Of a DNA stretch of 64,000 bases, positions 7,740-16,187 are shown piece after piece. A program made the position numbers and the translations under genes. The first letter of the stretch is position 1. Each line of letters opens with the position of its first letter. This DNA comes from Archangium lansingense (GTDB taxonomy: Bacteria > Myxococcota > Myxococcia > Myxococcales > Myxococcaceae). Below the pieces are notes generated by a model that saw only the letters and a program-made list of their open reading frames with translations, was not told the origin of the DNA and made no database searches. The DNA is taken from contig NZ_JAPNKA010000001.1 in NCBI RefSeq assembly GCF_026626635.1, positions 4,340,001 to 4,404,000 on the forward strand, in the 5' to 3' direction.

Positions 7740-9114
7740 GGGGCTGTCGCAAAATAAGTGTAATGAAAGTGATAATGAGCCCACCAGGCAGGCAGCCATG
7801 GGGCTGGTCGCTGCGTAAGAGGCATTTCGTGGGCATGTTGTATGCGTGAAAGTAGATCTCGAAGCCTTGCGCGCCAAGTTCAAGGCCCTGGCCCCCATCA
7901 TGGACGAGAGGGTCAGCCGCCTGTGGGCTGCGGCTGAAGTGGAAAGCCTTGGACGCGGAGGAACCGCAGCGCTCCAGCGGGCAACGGGGATCAGTGGTCG
8001 TCGCATCTGGAAGGGCAAGAAAGAGCTGGCGGAGCTTCGGCGGCAACCGCCTTCAAGGGCTTCAACGTCGCGAGTGCGTCGGCCAGGAGGAGGAAGAAGG
8101 CGCCTGAGCGCAAAGGACGCGAGGTTGCTGGGTGACCTCCAGGCGCTGCTCGAGCCGGTGACGCGCGGCGAACCGCAATCGCCGCTTCAATGGACGACGA
8201 AGAGCGTGAGGCACCTTGCGTCGGAGTTGAGAGAGCGAGGGCATGAGGTGAGTAGCGACACCGTCGCGCGGATGCTGCACGAAGCGGGGTATAGCTTGCA
8301 GGCTCCGCGTAAGGAGGAAGAGGGAGGCAGCCATCCAGATAGGAATGCACAGTTTCGTTACATCGCTCGACAAGCGAAGGCCTTTCAGCGGCGCCGACAA
8401 CCAGTGGTGTCCGTCGACTCGAAGAAGAAGGAGTTGATTGGAAACTTCAAGACCCCGGGTCGGGAGTGGCAGCTCCAAGGCCAAGCGCCCAGAGTCAACG
8501 CCTACGATTTTCCGGATATGGCTGAGGGCAAAGCGATTCCCTATGGAGTGTATGACTTGGCCCGTGACGAGGGCTGGGTCAACGTTGGGACGGACCATGA
8601 CACTCCTGAGTTCGCAGTCCAGTCGCTTCGGCGTTGGTGGCTCACGATGGGCAGGCATGCATATCCTCATGCAAGAGAGCTTCTGGTGGTAGCGGATGCT
8701 GGGGGTTCGAACTCGGCACGGTCGCGGGTATGGAAGAAGTGCCTGCAAGAATTTGCAGATGCCACGGGGTTGAAGGTCTCCGTCAGCCATTACCCTCCGG
8801 GCACGAGCAAATGGAACAAGATCGAGCATCGACTCTTTGCCCAGATCACGCTCAACTGGCGAGGCCGACCGCTAACGAGCTATCAAGTTGTCATCAATCT
8901 CATCGGCAGCACCACGACACGCACGGGACTGTGTGTTCGGGCTGCCCTGGATACGAGGGAGTACCCCCTTGGCGTTCGCGTCAGCGCAGCGGACTTTGGG
9001 CAACTGAACATCCGAAAGAAGCGGTTTCACGGGGAATGGAACTACTCGCTCTCTCCGAGACGGCAAGCGAGCGCTCAGCTGGTGAAATAATTACACTTAT
9101 TTTGCGACAGCCCC
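7740..9114 (+). mobile_element. ISAzo13-type insertion sequence inside parA
   Basis: The 1375-bp element has perfect terminal inverted repeats of about 25 bp, beginning GGGGCTGTCGCAAAATAAG on each strand. It is flanked by TAA at 7737-7739 and 9115-9117, a 3-bp target duplication. It carries one transposase gene. Ends, duplication and the restored parA frame all agree, so the boundaries are exact. Confidence 0.9.
7846..9090 (+). CDS. ISAzo13-family transposase
   Basis: The 414-residue protein starts at GTG 7846 and fills the IS, which is the usual length for ISAzo13 transposases. The N-terminal part has a helix-turn-helix look (WTTKSVRHLASELRERGHEV). The DDE residues are probably Asp191 (VVSVDSKKKE), Asp284 (VVADAGGSNS) and Glu327 (SKWNKIEHRLF). 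The family-typical HYPPGTSKWNKIEHRLF stretch is intact. No clear RBS precedes the GTG, which is not unusual for a transposase. The gene looks undamaged, so the element may be mobile. Confidence 0.88.
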   Translation: MKVDLEALRAKFKALAPIMDERVSRLWAAAEVESLGRGGTAALQRATGISGRRIWKGKKELAELRRQPPSRASTSRVRRPGGGRRRLSAKDARLLGDLQALLEPVTRGEPQSPLQWTTKSVRHLASELRERGHEVSSDTVARMLHEAGYSLQAPRKEEEGGSHPDRNAQFRYIARQAKAFQRRRQPVVSVDSKKKELIGNFKTPGREWQLQGQAPRVNAYDFPDMAEGKAIPYGVYDLARDEGWVNVGTDHDTPEFAVQSLRRWWLTMGRHAYPHARELLVVADAGGSNSARSRVWKKCLQEFADATGLKVSVSHYPPGTSKWNKIEHRLFAQITLNWRGRPLTSYQVVINLIGSTTTRTGLCVRAALDTREYPLGVRVSAADFGQLNIRKKRFHGEWNYSLSPRRQASAQLVK

Positions 9115-9442
9115 TAAGCCCGAGGTGCGAGCAGATCAGGTCCATCTTGCCTTTGCCAGCCATGATCTGTCCTATGGTCTTCGGCTGGATGATGAGGCTC
9201 GACAGGTCGAGTTCTGTGTCCTCATCGATAAACGCATCGTACCAATTTTTGATGGTTTTCGTCTGCTCGTAGTGCTTCTGCCACTCATCGACGCGCACAA
9301 ATGAGAACGTCAGGCTCGCCTGGGGGTCGAGATCGACAGCCAGCACCGAGTAACCTCGGAACGCCAGTTCTGCGGCGAGATTGGCCGTTATGGTCGTTTT
9401 CCCCACGCCCCCCTTGTAGTTGATGATCGAAAGGATCTTCAT

Positions 9443-9624
9443 CCGTGAACTCCCCCTAATCTGGTGCCGTGAACCACCAAATGGTAGCTCTGTACAGGAA
9501 TGAAAGGGTGACCACCCAACCCCCTCAATCCCCCCCCCTATCGCAACCTCGTGCAATGTCAAGAGGGGGGGCGCATCATGGAAAATTCCAGCACGCATAG
9601 GCACCGTGGTGCCGGCCACCAAGC
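9443..9624. other. parA upstream region
   Basis: This stretch lies upstream of the leftward parA start and includes runs of C near 9528. No convincing promoter was picked out, and no gene is seen. Confidence 0.35.
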
Positions 9625-9912
9625 TTGAAGTGCCCGCCGGGCTGCCTGCCGGGCCGCCCTGGTGGTCTCTACCGGCCCGAGCTTCGCCTGCTAGCGCACC
9701 CTGGGGGCCAACACCGAACCCGAGGTGCCCGCCGGGCTGCCTGCCGGGCCGCCCTGGTGGTTTCTAACGGCCCGAACTTCGGCTGCCGGGCCCCCTGGTG
9801 GCCTCCACCGGCCTGAGGTGCCCGCCGGGGCTGCCGGGCTGCCCCTGGTGGCCTCCACCGGCCCGAGCTGCGGCGGCCAGCCCTGGGACCCTCCACCGGC
9901 CCGAGCTTCGGG
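9625..9912 (+). repeat. GC-rich degenerate tandem repeat (CCGGCCCGAGCTTCGGC family)
   Basis: About three imperfect units of roughly 95 bp share GCCCGCCGGGCTGCCTGCC, GCCCTGGTGG and a CCACCGGCCCGAGCTTCGG core. Short frames cross the repeat on both strands, but their residue content is only a product of the repeat. The same core, in either orientation, recurs at about 18170-18830 and 42845-43045, each time next to a SitA/DUF2019 locus. Here it directly follows the DUF2019 gene. Confidence 0.75.
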
Positions 9913-9914
9913 CA

Positions 9915-10271
9915 TCACTCAGGATCCAAGTTCCAGGTGCCTTCCTCCCAATGTTTCAGGGCCATGATCGCATCAATAGCCGAAACCCCGCCCCCGGTAG
10001 CGGCTGCCTCCAGCACTGCTTTTGCTTCTGCCGTTCGATAACGCAGCAAGAACGCAGCAGCACTAACCCGTACATCCACGCGAGGATGCTTGAGCAGAAC
10101 GACGAGCGCGTCACGTCCGGCATCACCCTCCAACCGCAACTTCTTGAGCGCAGATATATAACGATTAGCGTGCTTGTTGCCCGTCTTTGCGTCTCCTCTC
10201 CTTATCGCTTCCGTCTGCGCGGCCACATTCTCCGCAAATTCCTCCACAATCCTATTCAGATCCTTCGCCAT
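9915..10271 (-). CDS. DUF2019 HEAT-like protein, putative immunity partner of the SitA-like toxin
   Basis: The 118-residue protein is all helical. It has GDAKTGNKHANRYISAL, then GRDALVVLLKHPRVDVRVSA, then FLLRYRTAEAKAVLE, the pattern of the DUF2019 family of short HEAT-like repeats. There is no signal peptide, so it should be cytoplasmic. Its ATG at 10271 shares a base with the TGA of the toxin gene (TGATG), and it is the last gene of the leftward series. In Myxococcus Sit loci the gene directly after sitA encodes the specific immunity protein SitI, so that role is inferred here. An upstream GTG at 10277 is an alternative start. A paralogue follows the second toxin gene at 42348. Confidence 0.78.
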   Translation of the reverse strand: MAKDLNRIVEEFAENVAAQTEAIRRGDAKTGNKHANRYISALKKLRLEGDAGRDALVVLLKHPRVDVRVSAAAFLLRYRTAEAKAVLEAAATGGGVSAIDAIMALKHWEEGTWNLDPE

Positions 10272-11728
10272 CACCACTCCCCAGTCCTGATCTTTTCTAT
10301 GACAAGCAGCGCAAACGAGCGCTGTTTCTCATAGCTTTGAGTTCTTATCCACTCTCGCACGGTCAAGCTGTATGAGTTTGTAATATTGGGCCTCTTTGAG
10401 GAATAGAACGCACTGACTTCTGAATGCAAATCCTTGTTTAGTGGGATAACATTTTCAGTATTATGAAGAGCCTCGGCGCCAAAACGCCTGAGGTTGAATT
10501 TGTGTTTTTCGACAAGATGATGCCATTCCAGCCCCTCGCCTGCCTTGCCCATGTAACGCTTGAAGGCCCTGAACGACTTAAAGGCACGATACCCACCCGC
10601 GGGAAGTTCGCTACCTTTCGTGGACTTATTGGGCTTGAGTGCAGGGCGCGCGCCTCCTCCGTTCCGCGCAGTCATAGACACGGCATTAACTGGCAGGACA
10701 ATACGGATCGTGCCCTCGTTTACGGAAAGAATGACTCGCTCGGCACCGGTTGCTGCATCCATCAGGCGGAGCCCGGTGTTTGCCTCGACCGTGCTTGATG
10801 CTTGCCCGAAGCCCGGCAGCTTTGGCCCTTTCGACATGAGCGCCGCCGTTTCACCTATCGCCGCCGTCGCCACCATGACGAGAATTCGCACGCAATTGGG
10901 GCCGATGACACGACCGAACCGCTCGCCTATCTCCCGCAGCTCCGCAAAACTAGAAGCTTGCGGCGCATCTTCGTAAAGCTGCGCATAAGCTCGCAGCAGA
11001 TCAAAAAATTCCCATCCGAGATAGCCCCACATGAGCACGGAGAATGCGAGCGCAACGCCCTTCGTGACGGGCTCGGGTGCAAGTAATAAAGCCATATAGG
11101 CTGTAATCGTGAAGCTGAGAGTAGCAAGTACCCGCGTCGGGTTAAGCATGGCACGCACTTCCGAATCCACGCCTTCCAGGGCAGGCCCCACCGCCAGGGC
11201 AAGGGCGATGCTGCGCTTATCGTTGGCTTGCAGGCGGGGCCCATCGTCAAACAACGTCAGGCAGTCGCCAGGAGTACCGCGCCGCTCGCAAAATCGCCCA
11301 TATGACTGCGCAAGGTTTGATTGCCACGCTTCGCCGCTCAAAGGCGCGGACGCTAGCGCCAGCTTCCGGCCGACGTACAACGGGGGGCATGAGGTGGACA
11401 CCCGCAGCGGAACTTCGAGCCAAAACGTTGCCAGAGCGGCCCTAAGCTCGGAGTCACTGACCCTCACCGGCTGAAAGTCCGTGGGCAGGTTGGAAAAGAT
11501 TGCTTCGCCGTCGCCTGTGTCTTCTTCGTCGGCTTCCGCCTCCAACGTCCACGCCTCGGAGGAGTCCTCGGGTGTGGGCAGGCTAGAACGGTACGCCGTC
11601 AGCCCTCCGCCGGAGGGGGCTCCCGTGGCGCACGCTGTAACCAGCATCAGCGCCGCCAGGGCCAGCGCCCCCATGCGCAAGGGCCGCCGTGTGTCCACGG
11701 GGCGAGTATCGACGGCATGCCTAGACAT
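10271..11728 (-). CDS. SitA-like polymorphic lipoprotein toxin with WHH/HNH C-terminus
   Basis: The 485-residue protein has a lipoprotein signal (LALAALMLVTAC, Cys33). A long conserved body includes two hydrophobic helices (about 205-250), and the C-terminal domain begins near residue 385. That end carries EWHHLVEK (401-408), NTEN (423-426) and DLH (433-435), spaced like HNH/AHH-type nuclease toxins. SitA proteins of Myxococcus are lipoproteins transferred by TraA-dependent outer-membrane exchange and kill recipients that lack SitI. That delivery route is known for the family, not shown here. The paralogue at 40915 matches along the whole length. A strong promoter (11778-11807) and RBS (GGAGAGG) precede the ATG. 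Confidence 0.8.
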   Translation of the reverse strand: MSRHAVDTRPVDTRRPLRMGALALAALMLVTACATGAPSGGGLTAYRSSLPTPEDSSEAWTLEAEADEEDTGDGEAIFSNLPTDFQPVRVSDSELRAALATFWLEVPLRVSTSCPPLYVGRKLALASAPLSGEAWQSNLAQSYGRFCERRGTPGDCLTLFDDGPRLQANDKRSIALALAVGPALEGVDSEVRAMLNPTRVLATLSFTITAYMALLLAPEPVTKGVALAFSVLMWGYLGWEFFDLLRAYAQLYEDAPQASSFAELREIGERFGRVIGPNCVRILVMVATAAIGETAALMSKGPKLPGFGQASSTVEANTGLRLMDAATGAERVILSVNEGTIRIVLPVNAVSMTARNGGGARPALKPNKSTKGSELPAGGYRAFKSFRAFKRYMGKAGEGLEWHHLVEKHKFNLRRFGAEALHNTENVIPLNKDLHSEVSAFYSSKRPNITNSYSLTVREWIRTQSYEKQRSFALLVIEKIRTGEW

Positions 11729-11777
11729 TTACGCACCTCTCCGGGCGAGCCGCCCGAGTTGGAAGCCAAACCCGCCG

Positions 11778-11807
11778 ATTACAGAAAACGGCTGATAGTT
11801 AGGTCAA
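11778..11807 (-). promoter_or_regulatory. Sigma70-like promoter of the toxin-immunity pair, copy 1
   Basis: On the minus strand TTGACC (11807-11802) and TGTAAT (11783-11778) are separated by 18 bp, about 50 bp upstream of the toxin ATG. The same two boxes and spacing occur before the second toxin gene (40835-40864) while the spacer has drifted, which supports real function. Confidence 0.7.
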
Positions 11808-11886
11808 GCCGTCGGGTCTGGTGAGGTGCCCAAAACCCATCGGGTAGGTTGTGCCTCCCTCGGGCCGCATGGGGCGACGGCGCTAC

Positions 11887-12849
11887 TCACTCGCGCTCGC
11901 CTCCTTGCTCTACAGGCGGGAACGTGACGTTCCCGAGGGTGACGGTGCGAGGCCCCTCTGCCTCCCACAGCTTGAGGGTGCAGGGGCAGGTGAGTTGCCC
12001 CGCCTCCCTCTCGGCGCCCACCACGACAAAGCCAGGGGCTCCGGGGGGAATTGCGGTCTCCTGCCATGGTGAAAACTCCACCTCCGCGCCCGTCGAGTCC
12101 TTCAACACCGCCCCCACCGCTGTCCATGGCTCGGCCCCAGGGTTTAGGAGCTTCAGCCGCACCGCCACGCTTCCCGGGTTGCTGTAGCTCCTGGCCTTGG
12201 CCAGCTCTAGCGCGTTGCTGGGGTCCTGTCTCAAGTCTCCGAGAATGTCTTTCCATTGAACGTCGCCGGTGCGCTCTAGCCATGCGGCGCCCATGAGTCC
12301 GCCCGGCTCGGTGCGCTCGGCCAGCAGCCGCGCCTTGTCCTCTTGGCACTGACGAGATTCGGCCCGTGCTTCTGCTGCCTCCCTCTTGAGTTCATCCGCA
12401 GGGCGCGAGTGACGGAACACCTCCACGCGCCGTGCCCCCCTCACCGAGTGTCCCACCAGCCAAAAGCTTGCACTCTCCGGGGCCGCGCCATCCGCGAAAC
12501 GCACCGTCAGCTTGACTCGCTCCCCAGCCAAGAGGCTCCGCTTTGGGTAGACAGTCACGAAATTATCGACTTGCGCGAAGCTTATTGAGTGGTTGTCGGA
12601 CAGCACCACCGCCCCGGGGGGCAGCAGACCACCAAACACAAAGGTTGTTGGCTCGTCCGGGGTGACACATACGCCGGGCGTCTGTTCGGTGGACTCGGCC
12701 GTTAAGTCAAGGCGAGAGGTGGCGGAGCATTCGGAGACGCCGGGCGGCTCGGCGGCCTTTGCGGTGCCTGTGAGGAGGGCCAGCGCCAGGAGTGCGCCGG
12801 GAGACGGGGGGAGCACGGAAATCAACCTCCAGAATGCAAATGGGGCCAT
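11887..12849 (-). CDS. DUF2381 (TIGR02268-like) exported protein
   Basis: The 320-residue protein has an N-terminal signal sequence (LLALALLTGTAKAAEPPG). Family landmarks follow: TVYPKRSLLAGERVKLTVRF, then FWLVGH and a coiled, charged region around 175-200. DUF2381 proteins form a large paralogous family in myxobacteria and often sit next to Ser/Thr kinase genes, as here. Their biochemical role is unknown; envelope location is likely. It lies 81 bp after the kinase and 158 bp before the toxin. The last part of a second copy survives at 40663-40758 directly upstream of the second toxin, so this gene travels with the toxin module. Confidence 0.8.
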   Translation of the reverse strand: MAPFAFWRLISVLPPSPGALLALALLTGTAKAAEPPGVSECSATSRLDLTAESTEQTPGVCVTPDEPTTFVFGGLLPPGAVVLSDNHSISFAQVDNFVTVYPKRSLLAGERVKLTVRFADGAAPESASFWLVGHSVRGARRVEVFRHSRPADELKREAAEARAESRQCQEDKARLLAERTEPGGLMGAAWLERTGDVQWKDILGDLRQDPSNALELAKARSYSNPGSVAVRLKLLNPGAEPWTAVGAVLKDSTGAEVEFSPWQETAIPPGAPGFVVVGAEREAGQLTCPCTLKLWEAEGPRTVTLGNVTFPPVEQGGERE

Positions 12850-12930
12850 GTCCGACTAGCGGGGCCCCTGTGAAACTGCCGGGCACGGTGGCGCCCGGCT
12901 CGACACCGCACCGGGCCAACCCGGGCGGCT

Positions 12931-15105
12931 CTATTCAAAACGGCTTGTTGCCTGTACTTCGAAGCGAGGGAAAACCTTGAAAGCATCCGGCTTGCTGCCG
13001 GGCATGAGGCAAAGGCCCACGCCTCGGTGGCAGTCTGGACCTTCGCGCATGCCAGTCAAACCGGAGGTGTAAACCTGAACGCAAACCGGGTAGGTCTGCT
13101 GGTCTGGTGTATGTGCCTGGGTGAAGCGACCAAAGAAACGCTTTTCACCAACCGTCAAAGTCCCGGTTAGCAGCGTACCGGGGGGCAGATTGTCCCACCA
13201 ATCATCGAGCACCACGGTAACGGGGCCCTCTTTCATGGTGGCGAGTTCATCTCCACCATACCCCTTGTGCCCTCGCAGAACGACGTCTTGGGTCCCGCCA
13301 AGGTGAAACTTGGTGTGTGTCTCCCGCGAACCGGCGGGGCACTCCATGGGCGCGGGCTCGGGGCGTACCTGGGCGCCAGGGCAGCCAATGAGAACGGGGG
13401 AGCAGACACCGGCCGCCGTGCATACCCATTTAGAAATGGGGACGCAGCGCCGCGCTTTGTTCTGCGGTTGGGGGGCGGGCTTCTCTTCGGGCTTCAAGCG
13501 GGATTCTTTGCGAAGCATGGCGGTAGGGGTTGGCGCGGGGGGTTGGGCCCTCACGGGCGCCGCGCCCGCGTTAGCTTGGGCTGGGTTGTGCGGCTGCGCC
13601 ACTTCGCGGACGGGTGCGGCCCGTTCCGTCTCCCCATCGCTGGCAGACGCGCTCGGTGGGGGCGCCGTCTTCCCTGGCAGCGGGGCGGGCGGAGCTTCCC
13701 GGGCGGGTGCTGGCCAGCGCCACGCGCCCACGGAGGCCACCACGAGCGCCACCAAGGCAAGCCCCGCCACCAGGACGAGGGGGGGCCGCTTGAGCAAGTC
13801 CAGCAGCAGGCGCCCCGTGGGAAAGGGCCCCGAGCCCAACACCCAACGGCACACGCCCGAGGCCCCCCGGCGGGCGGGCGGTGCCCGAGCTTCGGCCCGC
13901 CCCTGCACCGGGGGCGCGGCTGCGCCAGCCACCAGCCCCGCGGGCTCCCCCCGGGGCGGTGCTGCGTCCTCCTGCACCTCCCCCGGGGCTACGTCCACGG
14001 CGGGCACGTCGGGCGAGGCCCGCGCTTGCCCTTCCAGGAAACCCACGGGCGGCGGCAGCTTGCCCGGCGCGGGCGGCTGGAGTGCATCACCCTCCCTCCA
14101 AAGCCCCCGCCGGGGCTTCTCGCCTATCCACTGGGCTACCTCCTTCTCTTGCTCATTCTTCGGCTTGTCCGCGTTCGGCCCCCCCACTGTTGTCACACGG
14201 TGGGGGGACTCCGGATCAATCAACGGCACATCCCAGCCAGCATCCCCCTCATGTGCAGACAACAGCGCCTCAACGGCGCCACATATCTCGTCGTGGCTTT
14301 GAAAGCGTGACTGCGGGTCCTTCTCCAGCATGCGCAGACACAAGCGGCTGACCGATTCGGGCAGTCGCGAATTGACGACGCAAGGATGCGGCGGGGAGTC
14401 CAAACGGATGCGGGCATTAAGCCCCGGTTCCCTTCTATCGCCAAACGGCAGCACGTCCGTAAGCAGCCAGTATAGAGTCACCCCAAGCGCCCACAGTTCA
14501 TCCGAGAGGCTATATGTATAAGAATCCTCTTCCGTCATGCCCGCGAGAAAGCGCATGGCCTCGGGGCTCCGGTACTCTGGCGTTCCTGGTGGCAACCTTC
14601 CCGCGTCTGTCACGGTGGGCATGCCAGCCACGGAGCTGAAGCCAAAATCTATCAATATCGGCTCGCCATCATGTGAGCGAATGATGATGTTGGATTCCTT
14701 GATGTCCCGATGCAGCACCCCGAGCCGGAAGACTTCCCGAAGCGCCCGGGCGATCTTCAAGAAGATTGTGAGCGCCCGCCGGGTGGACGGATTGTGGCGC
14801 AGCACGTAGAAATCGAGGGTCAACCCCGAGACAAACTCCATGATGATGCAGGGACAACCCGTCTCGGCATCCGGCCATTTGTCATAGCCAACAAAGCGCA
14901 CCACGTTATCAAGCGGAAGATTGACAAGGGCTGTGACCTCGCGCCGTGTCCAGCCGTCCACGTCCAGGGTAGCCAGGACCTTGACGGCGTAATTGCGCCC
15001 GCCGCGCTCGGCCTTGTAGACGTGGCCGCCGCCGCCCTGGCCAAGTTGCTCGATGACTTCATAAGCGCCAATCTTGGCGCCTTTCTGGGGAAGGTGGATG
15101 ACCAA
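12931..15105 (-). CDS. Receptor-like Ser/Thr protein kinase
   Basis: The 724-residue protein has a complete Hanks-type kinase domain at residues about 14-285: the Gly-rich loop GQGGGGHVY, Lys42 (YAVKVL), HRDIKESN (132-139), DFG (153-155) and PPGTPEYRSPE. A Pro/Ala-rich linker leads to a single membrane helix at about 441-464. About 260 residues outside the membrane contain eight or more Cys and a domain with DDWWDNLPPGTLLTGTL. The catalytic residues are intact, so it should be active in the cytoplasm and sense something outside. It follows two XRE genes and precedes the DUF2381 gene. Its link to the toxin is positional only. Confidence 0.9.
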   Translation of the reverse strand: MVIHLPQKGAKIGAYEVIEQLGQGGGGHVYKAERGGRNYAVKVLATLDVDGWTRREVTALVNLPLDNVVRFVGYDKWPDAETGCPCIIMEFVSGLTLDFYVLRHNPSTRRALTIFLKIARALREVFRLGVLHRDIKESNIIIRSHDGEPILIDFGFSSVAGMPTVTDAGRLPPGTPEYRSPEAMRFLAGMTEEDSYTYSLSDELWALGVTLYWLLTDVLPFGDRREPGLNARIRLDSPPHPCVVNSRLPESVSRLCLRMLEKDPQSRFQSHDEICGAVEALLSAHEGDAGWDVPLIDPESPHRVTTVGGPNADKPKNEQEKEVAQWIGEKPRRGLWREGDALQPPAPGKLPPPVGFLEGQARASPDVPAVDVAPGEVQEDAAPPRGEPAGLVAGAAAPPVQGRAEARAPPARRGASGVCRWVLGSGPFPTGRLLLDLLKRPPLVLVAGLALVALVVASVGAWRWPAPAREAPPAPLPGKTAPPPSASASDGETERAAPVREVAQPHNPAQANAGAAPVRAQPPAPTPTAMLRKESRLKPEEKPAPQPQNKARRCVPISKWVCTAAGVCSPVLIGCPGAQVRPEPAPMECPAGSRETHTKFHLGGTQDVVLRGHKGYGGDELATMKEGPVTVVLDDWWDNLPPGTLLTGTLTVGEKRFFGRFTQAHTPDQQTYPVCVQVYTSGLTGMREGPDCHRGVGLCLMPGSKPDAFKVFPRFEVQATSRFE

Positions 15106-15288
15106 GCCAGGAGCCTCCGAAGGTTCACCACTCTAGCAGAACCCCGCGGGTGTGGTTGGTGCAGTCGCGCGGATGCCCGCCCGGCTGGAGGCTGGAGCCG
15201 GGGCGGTGGGTTACACCCTTCCCGAATGCGGCCACGCAGGGCACGGCCGCCCCCTCCCCACGCTCCAACCCCATCGCTCAAGCGGCGC

Positions 15289-15708
15289 CTAGTCCTCGGG
15301 CTCGGACTCCTTCTCGGAGTCCTTCAAGAACTCCACCCGCACGGAAGGCGAGTCCAGCAGCTTCGCCATACGGGCCAGGAAGCGGACCTTTTCTTCAGGC
15401 CATGCCCGCAGGGTGCGCGTCAGCTTGCGAAGTTCGGGGCTCAGTGGCACCTCGGGCGCGGGCTCGTTCATCGTCCGCGCTACTTCCTTCGGACTGATGC
15501 CCAGCAGCACATCCGACGAAATGCCGAGCGCCAGGGTTATCTTTCGCAGTGTGGGGACGGCGGGCAACATCAACCCGCGTTCAATCTTCCCATAGACAAC
15601 GGCCGAAATCCCAGCCGCACGCGCAACCTCGGCTTGATTCATCTTCAGCCGTTCCCGGGCCTCTCGGGCGAGAGGTCCGATGGTGGTCATCAACTCCTCG
15701 GGGGTCAT
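15289..15708 (-). CDS. XRE-family transcriptional regulator (second of two)
   Basis: The 139-residue protein has an N-terminal Cro/CI-type helix-turn-helix (EARERLKMNQAEVARAAGIS, then YGKIERGLMLPAVPTL). An acidic C-terminal tail is of unknown role. I chose the ATG at 15708 because it overlaps the TGA of the upstream XRE gene as ATGA, showing translational coupling. The longer frame to 15954 lies wholly within that gene. The paired XRE proteins share the motif YG(K/R)(I/L)ERG(L/G)MLP, so they arose by duplication and may heterodimerise. A role as the switch for this operon is likely but untested. Confidence 0.87.
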   Translation of the reverse strand: MTPEELMTTIGPLAREARERLKMNQAEVARAAGISAVVYGKIERGLMLPAVPTLRKITLALGISSDVLLGISPKEVARTMNEPAPEVPLSPELRKLTRTLRAWPEEKVRFLARMAKLLDSPSVRVEFLKDSEKESEPED

Positions 15709-16187
15709 GTGCTCTGTTCCTGTAGGCATTCGTTCTTTGCCTCTGGCGGGGCCGCGTTTGACTTGGCGAAGGTGCTCGCAACGTGTCCAATGGCATTGAG
15801 CTGGGTAGGCGTCAGCCGCCGCAAGTGGCGGAGCACTTGCCGAACCCGGGGGGCCTCTTCCTCTTTCCCCTGCTTCGGCTCGTCCACCAGTACCGGCAGC
15901 GAGCCGGAGGTAATCCCTAGCAGCGCGTTGGCGTCCGCCCGGAGGACAAAGCACAGCTTTAGCAGGGTGGGCACGCTCGGAAGCATTCCGCCGCGCTCCA
16001 GGCGGCCATAAACCTCCGTAGCGAGTCCAACCCGCTCGGCTACGTCCGCCTGTGTCAGCCTTGCCTGCTTGCGGGCATTCCGCGCGACCTCTCCCATGTG
16101 TTTCGCCAGCTTCGGCGGAGCTTTGGGGCCCTCGGTCGGTTGTCGGGTGTCAGCGACAGCGGCGGGGGGCTTGGTATGTCTACCCAT
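15705..16187 (-). CDS. XRE-family transcriptional regulator (first of two)
   Basis: The 160-residue protein has a central Cro/CI-type helix-turn-helix (RKQARLTQADVAERVGLA, then YGRLERGGMLPSVPTL). A basic N-terminal extension and a C-terminal tail follow (RQVLRHLRRLTPTQLNAIGH). The start at 16187 overlaps the end of the pseudokinase gene by 8 bp. The stop overlaps the start of the next XRE gene. Two adjacent, related repressor-like genes inside a kinase-toxin series suggest local control, although the operator is not identified. Confidence 0.87.
   Translation of the reverse strand: MGRHTKPPAAVADTRQPTEGPKAPPKLAKHMGEVARNARKQARLTQADVAERVGLATEVYGRLERGGMLPSVPTLLKLCFVLRADANALLGITSGSLPVLVDEPKQGKEEEAPRVRQVLRHLRRLTPTQLNAIGHVASTFAKSNAAPPEAKNECLQEQST

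Larger units (their letters stand above)
7138..9442 (-). pseudogene. parA: ParA-type partition ATPase, split by an ISAzo13-type IS
   Basis: The start is ATG at 9442 and the protein begins MKILSIINYKGGVGKTTITA, with the deviant Walker A of ParA/MinD ATPases. The A' motif is VDLDPQASL and Walker B is FVIVDCPPN. The frame breaks at CSHLGL where the IS begins at 9114 and resumes at INVDLELAAKLAGG below 7740. Removing 7740-9117 restores an open 927-nt frame (308 residues). ParA proteins segregate or position DNA. Here it may once have stabilised an excised form of the island. As it stands the gene should be inactive unless the IS excises. Confidence 0.85.

Noticed and set aside
11887..12849. Calling the DUF2381 gene sitB
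   Set aside because: It sits upstream of the toxin as sitB does in Myxococcus, but I cannot show homology to SitB, and DUF2381 genes also occur with kinases elsewhere.
14710..16011. 433-residue plus-strand frame over the kinase and XRE genes
   Set aside because: It covers the HRD/DFG kinase and both helix-turn-helix genes in antisense and has no features of its own.
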